From positions 1 through 64,000 of the forward strand of contig JAKSZP010004202.1 in assembly GCA_022478985.1 (NCBI GenBank): a stretch of 64,000 bases of DNA, given 5' to 3'. The notes under the pieces were generated by a model, which made no database searches, had not been told where the DNA came from, and saw only the letters and a program-made list of their open reading frames with translations. The DNA is from Massospora cicadina. Its lineage: Eukaryota; Entomophthoromycota; Entomophthoromycetes; Entomophthorales; Entomophthoraceae. Positions 56,447 through 64,000 of the stretch are shown here, piece after piece (positions within the stretch are counted from its first letter, which is position 1; each line of letters opens with the position of its first letter). Made by a program: the position numbers and the translations under genes.

Positions 56447-56999
56447 TATCATCAATTAAAGGGTAAGACCTGGGCCCTTCCCCACAAGCTATAAGAATAT
56501 CAAGGGCTGCCTCTCAGAGCAGCTGTGGCAATATTCATCCTCTCTGATCACCAAGTAATAGTGAACACCAACTTGGTAGTCAAAGGGCCAGATGGACTCT
56601 ATGGGGAAGTTGCCAGCCCTTATCAGCAATTGTGGGTTGAGCCCCACATTTCTCCAGGCATAATACTTCTGGGTCATGGGGAGATCAAAGTTTTTCTAGC
56701 GATTTACAGAATGAACCAATGTAAATTTGCCAGCATCAAATAGTGGCGTATTTACACTTGACCCAGTTGAGGAGGTTCTTCAGGTTCATGAGTTCAGGTC
56801 ACTGGATGAATGTGGTTTGCCGACCAATTCAAACCCCGGCATAATGACTATGGTTCCACGTAAAATTTTAGCCAGTTTAATGGAAAATCAGAAGGATCAG
56901 GCGATATCTTTATTTAAAAATACAAGGAGATTTTTGATATTGATGACCATGATTTAGGGTTCTCTAACATGGTGGTTCATTAATTGGAAACTGGGGATC

Positions 57000-57740
57000 A
57001 TCCCTCCATCAGGTCGCAGCTGATTTGCTGATTGAGGGCAGCTGAGGAAGTAGTACCTGAGGAAATCGAGAAGCTGCTGTAGCAAGGAATGCTTAAACCA
57101 TCAAAAAGTCCATGGGTTTCGCCCATTCTTATTGTAAAAAAGAAGGATGGTACCAACTGGGTAGTAATAAACTACCGGAAGCGTAACAGCATCACCAAGA
57201 AAGACTCATATCCCTTGCTACGGATTATTGACGCGCTAGATCAACTAGGTGGAGCCCATTACTTCTTGGAAATGGACCTGATATTGGGCTACTGGCAAAT
57301 CAAGTTGCAGAGGAACAGGAGAAATGCGCCATTATCACATTTAAGGGGTTTTCCAACTGACCCATATGCCACAAGGGCTGTGTATTGCCCCAGCTACGTT
57401 CCAACGGGCCATGGATACCATTCTCATTGACCTGAAATTGTCGTTTGTCCTCATGTACCTTGATGACATCAAAGTATTCTATCACATGTTTTATGAGCAC
57501 CTCAGCCATTTGGAGGAGGTATTCCGCCAGTTGGCTGAAGCCAACATAAAGATCAAGCCCCAGAAATGCCAATTTCTCAAGGATCAGATGGAGAACCTTG
57601 GGTTTGTAGTAGATGTGACAGGACTGAAACCTCAACCTGCCAAGGTGGAGGCTATCCAAAAATGGCTACGTCCACCAGTAAGCATGACATTTAGGTATTT
57701 TGGGGATAGTCGGCTACTAACAGCGCTTCATACCTAATTT
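57000..57740 (+). pseudogene. S reverse transcriptase
   Basis: WVSPILIVKKKDGTNWVVIN and YPLLRIIDALDQLGGAHYFL at 57089-57300. After a one-base shift near 57320: MPQGLCIAPATFQRAMDTIL, FVLMYLDDIKVFYH (catalytic YLDD intact) and KCQFLKDQMENLGFVVDVTG. The finger-to-palm order is complete. Confidence 0.9.
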
Positions 57741-58290
57741 TGGCTGTATTGAAGGTCCACTGTTTGAGTTACTAAAGAAGGATGCTGCATTCAAATGGAT
57801 GGAATAGCGACAATGCTCTTTTGATACACTTTTAATGGCGCTGAGCAGTGCACCAGTGTTATACTATCCCAAATTTCAATAAAGAATTCATTGTTCAGAC
57901 AGATGCATCCCTTTCCACTGTGAGAGGCGGTCTTATCCCAAAAAGACGATGAGATTAAAGAGCACCCCATTGCGCACTGCAGTTGGAGCCTGAATTGCCA
58001 TGAATGTAACTATACCATAACTGAGTGGGAGTGCTTAGCGGTGATCTACACATTTAAACAATTTAGAGTATAATTTCATGGAGTTAAGTTCAAAGTCTTA
58101 ATGGATCATGCTTCACTAGGCTGGTTGCAGAATTTTAAGGAGCCTGAAGGACGCTTATCTAGGTGGGCCCTCAAACTGCAGGCTTTTGACTTCAAGATCC
58201 TTCACTGACTGGAAACAAAACACCAGAACACTGATTGCTTGTTGAGGCTACCAACTATCGCAGTTATGGCAGATCTGAGTGATAATATGT
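57741..58290 (+). pseudogene. S RNase H
   Basis: EFIVQTDASLSTVRGGLIP near 57885-57940 (first Asp), then ECLAVIYTFKQFR near 58030-58070 (Glu) and KVLMDHASLGWLQNFKEPEG near 58090-58150. The segment ends with the HQNTDCLLRLPTIAVMA linker. Stops and frameshifts. Confidence 0.8.
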
Positions 58291-58917
58291 ACAACAAGAT
58301 GCTCAGCGGAAAGTAAGATGACGAGCCACCACAAGTCATCAAGGTGTTGAATGAAATGCTAGACAATACTTTCCAGTGGAATGCTGAGTTGTACAAGAAG
58401 ATTGGAAATTCAACAGTAAACTTCCCATGAACCTCAGCACAGCCTAATATTATCATGAGCGCACATGGGGCAGTTGGGCATGGTGGCATATGCAAGTCGT
58501 TGGAGTTGTTGCGCCCTTACTATTATTATAAATCATGAGCTTTGACGTGCTGAAAATGATATCCTGCTGCCATCCTTGCCAAGTGTAAAAGCCATTCTGA
58601 CAGATACCTCGTACCAGTTAGTGAAACCACATTTTGCTTGGCGTACGGTTTACATTGATGCGTTGGCACTCTGCCAATGGGAGCTAACCAGTCAAAGTAC
58701 ATTCTGGTGGTGATCAATTCACTTGAACAGATGGGTTGAAGAATGGGTAATATGAGATCTGAGGGCGGTTACTGTGGCTAAGTTTTTAATAAAGTGTATA
58801 AATCAGCGCCATGGCTGCCCTCAGTTTATCCTTACTGATAATGAAACTAATTTTACCTCTCACATCCTACCTAAGCTTAATGAAATGATGGCCATCCATG
58901 GAGTTCTAACAACCCCA

Positions 58918-60015
58918 TTTTCAGATTCTGGTGGTTGACTCAAAAATAAACCCTTCAACAATCATCAGATTAGGCCAATCTATCCTCCCAATGCTCGAGC
59001 TAATACCCCAATTCTCACCTCAAAGCCTATTGCAACTACATGGCTCAGGCCTAACATCTCAATGTCAATTTGATCAAGTACTTTAAAAAAGATAAGGCTG
59101 AATATGCTTACACATTATGGCCAATAATCACTGCACCAAATCTCAGCAATTGGTCCTAATTATCAGAAATAATATAAAACATTCCGTATACAAAATCATT
59201 TGGGACTGAACCGAAGTTAACGTTTAAAAGTCCCATGTAAAATCAGATGAATGATAATGTAATCAATTTTCTGATTTATAGCGAAATTCATATGTTGATC
59301 CACATAATAAGCACGATAGCACTTGCACATGGATCGCCAAAAAGGGAGTACCTAGTGCTATCAAGAGAGAGGTCTGCTGACATCCCGATTAGGTGTACGT
59401 CATCTGCTTCAATTGATGCAAGAATTTCACAGAAAGTGTATTTCATCAGCAGTATGAATAAACTCAAATCAAGAAGATCCTAGGATAATTTTACATGTTT
59501 TTATCAAAACTTTGTTCCTGAAATTCTCCCAATTTTGAGAGTATTTTACCACCAATAAACCTAAGAATAGGTCTCAGTCATATCAGTTCAGGGGCCATAC
59601 TGAGGTGGTAAGATCGCTATTGAAATTTTGTGCTCAAATGTGGCCAGGAGATGCCCTAAAGTATAAATACTGGTGCCAAGCCTAATAGCTGATTATCAAA
59701 TAGATAATCCAATAATAAAGGATATTTTATTTTATCCCTTTCCTGGGTTTACCAGAGTATTTCCTTTGGAGAAGTATCAACAAGCTGAAAGCACAGCTTG
59801 TATTGAAACCTGCCTCAGAAGAAGTTCCCAATTACATCAAAAATTACACATGAAATCAACCAGAAGAGTCAGAGCTATCTTAATAGGCCTAATGAGTTTC
59901 TGAATGGTGAATATACCGTAAGCCACTGGCAATATTGAGGATCATCTGGCAGAACTTCATCTCAATTAAGCGTGCAGGATACCAATTATCAAGTGAGCAA
60001 TCCTCAGAACTTCAC
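58918..60015 (+). mobile_element. Q2: solo LTR of family Q
   Basis: It inserted in the S integrase between LTTP and YHPKSNG. Flanks are CCCCA (58913-58917) and ACCCA (60016-60020), four of five. 1098 bp, matching Q1 in order, including the stem-loop (59325-59362), a TATA-like AGTATAAATACTGG near 59662 and the end CAATCCTCAGAACTTCACA. Confidence 0.82.
59325..59362 (+). repeat. Conserved stem-loop in LTR Q (copy in Q2)
   Basis: GATAGCACT at 59325-59333 pairs with AGTGCTATC at 59354-59362. It is the counterpart of 23773-23820, with a slightly shorter loop. Confidence 0.7.
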
Positions 60016-60599
60016 ACCCATACCACCCCAAGTCTAATGGAATGGTCAAACGGGTCAATGGGATGCTGGTGAATATACTTTGAAAGCTAGTAATGGATAG
60101 ACCCTCCGATTGGAGCACACTATTATATACCGCTGTGTTCGCCTACAATATTAGCTACCACTTGGCAACAGGGAAGAGCCCTTTTCAGTTACTATATGGA
60201 CGGCACCCCACTCTACATGCTCTTTTCTATGCCTATGTGGAAGATACCAGTGGAATGGATCCTCACAGTTACCTGACCATCATGACAAATATGTTGATTA
60301 AATTACAAACCGAAGCATACTCATTCAGCTTGGCCAAGAAAATTAAAAACCAGGCTGCTGATCAGGTATGGCGTAGTGGTCTAGCTCAGTTCAAAGATGG
60401 GGATATGGTTCTATTCCACGATCAGCACAGATTTGGGTGGAAGCATAAGCTAGCTAATATTTGGATTGGCTCTTCTGAGATAATAGAAAAACATGTGTTG
60501 AAGCCTATATTATCAAGGACCCAGCAAGCAGTTGTATTATTAAACGAGCGCACACAAAGTTTTTGGGCATATAAACAGCAATAGAGTTATATAGAAAAA

Positions 60600-61880
60600 A
60601 ATCATCATCATCATGTGGGTAAGTAAGCTAAGCTTATTGGTGCCAGCACTCAAATCTTCCACTAAGCTGTCTTCTTCTTCCAGCTCTTTTTTGGTTTCTT
60701 ACGGTGAGTCTTGAACTTTGATCAGTGGGACCCACGTTTCTTTCTTCATCACTTCAGAAGTGGCATGGATTCGCTGGACACTTCTTGGGTTGGTGGTGGG
60801 GGCAGAGGTTGCCATGTTGAGGGCGAGGGAGCTGGTATCCGTTCAAGGGCCATCGCACCAGCTAATGAAGGGGAGGATGAGGCAGCGGAACTGGAGGAGG
60901 AGGATGGACTGGGGACCCAGGGTAACAGGCGAGGTGATGATAGATCATCCAGCTGCTCAAGATTAAACGAACTCACTCTTGCCACACTAGGAGAAAAGCC
61001 TGCACCCACATGCACTGATGCTCTTAAGAGATCAGTGTGTACCTGAGAAGAGGGGGATGGAGTTGTAAGGGCAGGCGCACAAGAAATTGAGTTCCATCTT
61101 GGTGGAAAAAGAACGCGCCCAGCGCCAGGAAATCCACGAGGAAGTCTTCCATGCTGGGATAGGCAACTGGGAAAGAAGCGGCTGCTGTAAACGCTGCTTA
61201 ATGGATATATTCAAGGGACGCCTTGTGCTGCTCCATCTCCAACCCTAACTCACCCATGGGATGAAAGAAGATCATGTCGCCAAGAAACGCCATGATGGGA
61301 GATAGGATAGGTCATTAGTGCTAAGGCTGGTGAATGCTGCGCCAATCCCAGATCACATGCAATTCAACTGGTTGTTTTGAAAGTGCACCCCTGGGGACCG
61401 GAAGTGGGTAGGAGCACAGGGAAAGGACCCTGACCAGCTGGCTATCACCCACCGCATGAAGCACAGCATCCATCAGGCTGATAGTACCATGGGATGAGGC
61501 TCAGTGGGAGGTAGAAGCACTAGATGGCTGAAGCCATCCGCTAGGAGCTGAGCTGCCTCGTTAAACAAAGGGCTTTGGCTCCACTCCCCTCCCCAGTGCA
61601 ACTGGGTCACTATGTCCCTGAAGGGGGCATGCAAGGCAGACAGTTACCAATGAATTTGGGAAGGAGATCCTCCTGGGCAGAAGGATCACTGTGTCTACTT
61701 TGGCCTCTCCTTCATCAGCTGGAGGAAGAAGGAACCAGGGGAGTGGGATGTGACCCAGGTCAGTCAGATCCACATTGAGCCATAATTGAAAAAAGTTAAA
61801 GTCATGAGCTTGTGGTTGTTGGTGCATGGTGGGATGCATTGTGTTGATCATAGAAATGTTGTACGGCTTATCATCCAGTC
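60600..61880 (-). pseudogene. Antisense open segment between S integrase and 3' LTR
   Basis: The minus strand has a run of long frames in order: 61561-61851 (FFQLWLNVDLTDLGHIPLPW, VILLPRRISFPNSLVTVCLA), then in a shifted frame ISLMDAVLHAVGDSQLVRVL, then MAFLGDMIFFHPMGELGLEM and AYPSMEDFLVDFLALGAFFF near 61080-61290, then a serine/proline-rich frame at 60749-61015. A shift or stop separates each. The plus strand also has an acidic frame at 60711-61046, so strand choice is not certain. No known family; gypsy elements do not normally have this region. Confidence 0.45.
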
Positions 61881-61896
61881 AAAAAAATGGGGGGAA

Positions 61897-62465
61897 TGTC
61901 ACGAAATCTATATGACTGGATGATAAGGTATAATCATTACCAGAAGACCATTGGTTAACCGTTGTGGTTAGGCCTATATGAGATTAATAAGTATCTAAGT
62001 TAATGAGTGAAGTTGACCTTAGAGTATATGAGGAGTTTTAACAAAGATATAGTGAGTTAGGTGGTTAGGAAATGTCAATGCATGACAAATGATTGGTAAT
62101 CGCCTCAAACTAGGCAATCATGAATTCAATAAGTAATGAACTCTGCCAGAATTAATGAGATAAGGCAGAACAAATTATTAAGCTGAGAAAATGGTATCAT
62201 CTGAGTCATTGAGATTTAAGAAAGATGAGGCGATTGAAGAGAGAGGTGGTTAGTAAGAAGAGAGTGAGCGGACTGGGAAAGATCCTCTGAATGTATTAGA
62301 TTAAATAAAGAAGTTTCAATGGGGGCAAATGATCCATATTTATTTAGAAAGCTTATTGCGTTGATTTGAGGATGATAATCTTCATATCGTCAGTCCTATT
62401 ACTCAGTGGCATAACCCTGTGCAAAACTCTCAGCGTATCTTTGCTATACTGCCAATTTTTTAACA
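61897..62465 (+). repeat. 3' LTR of S
   Basis: 569 bp, TGTCACGAAATC to AATTTTTTAACA, directly preceded by the purine tract AAAAAAATGGGGGGAA (61881-61896). Confidence 0.93.
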
Positions 62466-62470
62466 GACCA

Positions 62471-63887
62471 TACTCAACTTTTTATCAGATTTAGTGAGAA
62501 TTATGACAAAGGTGAATCTAGATAGGTATCTCATATTAATTATTTGCCCTGACGTCAGTGTAAAAACATTGCTACCAAGGTTGTTGTTGTTATTTTCATG
62601 TTATATCCATTTTTGGCTCTATTAGGTCCTATTCTTATCAGATAAATCCCTGAGATTGGAGTCTTCTTTTTATTGTCTCATCAGAACAATTATTCAAAAG
62701 GAATTATATTTTAAGGGCCTTAGCATATAATGACAAACGAGTATGGAAAGTGGTGATCTTGTTTTGTATCAACAGTGGATTTCTACTAGATGGAAAATGA
62801 GTATCTGCAAGCCTGGCCACTGGAAGTACAAAAAACTACATAGTGCCTCAAGTTTGTAATTTTTTAAAAAACCTTTGTAGCAATACTTGTGCTTCTCTTT
62901 CCTTATCATATTAACTTTATTCATAAAGTGTAAAATTAAATTTAGTGCCTTTATATATGCCTTCAAAATACCACCTAGGTGATGCTTTTGACATTTGGTG
63001 CATACTACAGGGGGCACTTTCTTTTACCATGTATACCAGTATTCTAAAAATGACCCCACTGACTGGATATTGCAATGCTGAAAAGTCAGCCCTGAGGCCC
63101 CTCATGAGGCTATCTTACTTAGTCATTCTCTTAATAATTGCATAGAAAATTCAGTCACTTGGATGAAGTTTGGTTAAATCAGGATTGCTGAGCTTCTGAC
63201 GTTGAGTTATTTAACACCATGAATCAGGACAATAAATTAATACATCTACATGTGCAATCCCAAGTAGTAAGATTTGAAGAGCTCAAAATTCTCTTTGTTG
63301 ACTTCCAACCATAAGTGCAAATATGTTAGTCATCAGCTGTTGGAATAGCGTTGTTATTTTAGCATAAGTATAAGGCAAGTAAAAAGAAGTTTATGGATAA
63401 TTCATATTCAGCATTTGACATTGATAGCAACGGGGCGTTGGTGGTTTCCTCATTGCCTATGGTTCATGCTACAGTTTTAAGCTCCAATACCATTAAGCTA
63501 TTGGAAGTCTGAGGTCTCTGGTGGCGAATTTTTGAGCCTCAAATTCTGTTCCCTTAGTACCCTTTGCATGCATTTGGCAAAATTCACCTCAGCTACTTTT
63601 GCAGCCCTAAATTATTATACTCATGCTCCTCATTCAACCCACCCTGAGGTTCAACTGGGATCATTGCAGCCTGTATGGCCTGGATTAATGGATGTCACTT
63701 CTCTTTTACTCAATTAAATTGCCCAAGTTACTAAAAAGGGATTGTACATAACTTTATTGCCTTGTTTGCCATTAAAATAGTGATGCCTCTGCAACTTTTA
63801 TTTTTTCTATTGTTATAAATTCCTTAGGCTTTACTAATAAGGAATTTAGAATGCAAAATAAAAAAGGATTCCAAATGACTTATCAAA
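62471..63887. other. Right flank, nothing recognised
   Basis: AT-rich DNA outside element S. Short frames (62945-63145 plus, 62917-63105 minus, 63532-63717 plus) have no motif I know and overlap each other. No LTR or LINE tail was seen. Confidence 0.3.
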
Positions 63888-64000
63888 ATGCCAAAGCTTC
63901 AATTCTCAGGAGTTTGGAAAGGCAAAATGGATGATAACGCTAAGACACTGTTTCTTAATGTTTCATACAACAAGGGCGACTTGGTGGTGGCTTTTTTCAT
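63888..64000 (+). CDS. Possible partial ORF at window edge
   Basis: An open frame starting MPKLQFSGVWKGKMDD runs to the end of the window (about 37 codons). It has a normal-looking composition but no known motif, and its end is not visible. It may be chance. Confidence 0.2.
   Translation, partial: MPKLQFSGVWKGKMDDNAKTLFLNVSYNKGDLVVAFF

Larger units (their letters stand above)
58440..60590 (+). pseudogene. S integrase, split by Q2
   Basis: Zinc finger HGAVGHGGICKSLELLRPYY near 58465; core KYILVVINSLNRW (first Asp is Asn), FILTDNETNFTSHILPK (second Asp kept) and, beyond Q2, YHPKSNGMVKRVNGMLV, where the catalytic Glu is Lys. The C-terminal part (60093-60584) is open: AYNISYHLATGKSPFQLLYG and GDMVLFHDQHRFGWKHKLAN. 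Both losses are G-to-A changes. Confidence 0.88.
54015..62465 (+). mobile_element. S: complete Ty3/gypsy element, TSD GACCA
   Basis: LTRs 54015-54582 and 61897-62465; GACCA at 54010-54014 and 62466-62470. PBS at 54584, gag, protease, RT, RNase H, integrase (split by Q2), then an unusual 1.2-kb segment before a polypurine tract at 61881-61896. Active-site losses in protease and integrase show that it is dead. No chromodomain was seen. Confidence 0.93.

Noticed and set aside
54015..62465. An env-like gene making S an endogenous retrovirus
   Set aside because: The extra 3' segment is antisense-looking, with no signal peptide, cleavage site or membrane anchor seen.
63532..63717. Fourth LINE ORF1 copy at the right edge
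   Set aside because: Similarity to the ORF1 blocks was too weak to support, and no tail or TSD was found.

Overview
The window reads as a repeat-bloated fungal chromosome segment. The one clearly functional host gene is HIS7 (12992-14913, minus), the fused HisH-HisF imidazole-glycerol-phosphate synthase typical of fungi. Animals lack it, and there is no plastid-type leader as in plants. It has one intron and a visibly GC-rich second exon set in AT-rich DNA. No prokaryotic features were seen.

Left part (1-15.5 kb): the 5' end of a gypsy element running out of the window (1-772); a decayed minus-strand gypsy pol (T, about 1.4-6.9 kb) carrying an 841-bp solo LTR with a perfect 5-bp target-site duplication (TSD); a pogo/Tigger-type DNA transposon (about 7.99-10.31 kb) whose transposase is split by a LINE-derived insertion; then about 5 kb of low-copy DNA with two diverged duplicated blocks, followed by HIS7 and its promoter.

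Centre (15.5-50.4 kb): a solo LTR (C) lies next to a plus-strand chromodomain gypsy, P (17308-50441). P grew to 33 kb by nesting. Into P went M (19762-22356, a gypsy deletion derivative, TSD CCACT), Q1 (23002-32941, an LTR, TSD CACCA) and R (34574-48886, a minus-strand chromodomain gypsy with equal 897-bp LTRs). Q1 received an ORF1-only LINE, which in turn received N (24443-30964, a complete gypsy, TSD CTAAC). R received a 5.2-kb autonomous LINE (16-bp TSD), a second ORF1-only LINE (16-bp TSD) and a tRNA-derived SINE. In almost every case the interrupted reading frame can be followed from one side of the insertion to the other. P itself lies inside a relic of a protein family I associate with multicopy genes of arthropods and cnidarians.

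Right part (50.4-64 kb): a second SINE, a possible hAT MITE, an unresolved stretch, then S (54015-62465), a complete but dead plus-strand gypsy with TSD GACCA. S has a solo Q LTR in its integrase and an unexplained 1.2-kb antisense open segment between integrase and 3' LTR. The last 1.5 kb is unrecognised.

Most notable: a collagen-like Gly-X-Y run in the gag of N; ORF1-only LINEs with their own TSDs; a 3' tail shared by LINE and SINEs; one primer-binding-site motif shared by five gypsy elements; and a conserved stem-loop in LTR Q. All calls come from reading the sequence and from recalled family motifs. No alignment or search was run.
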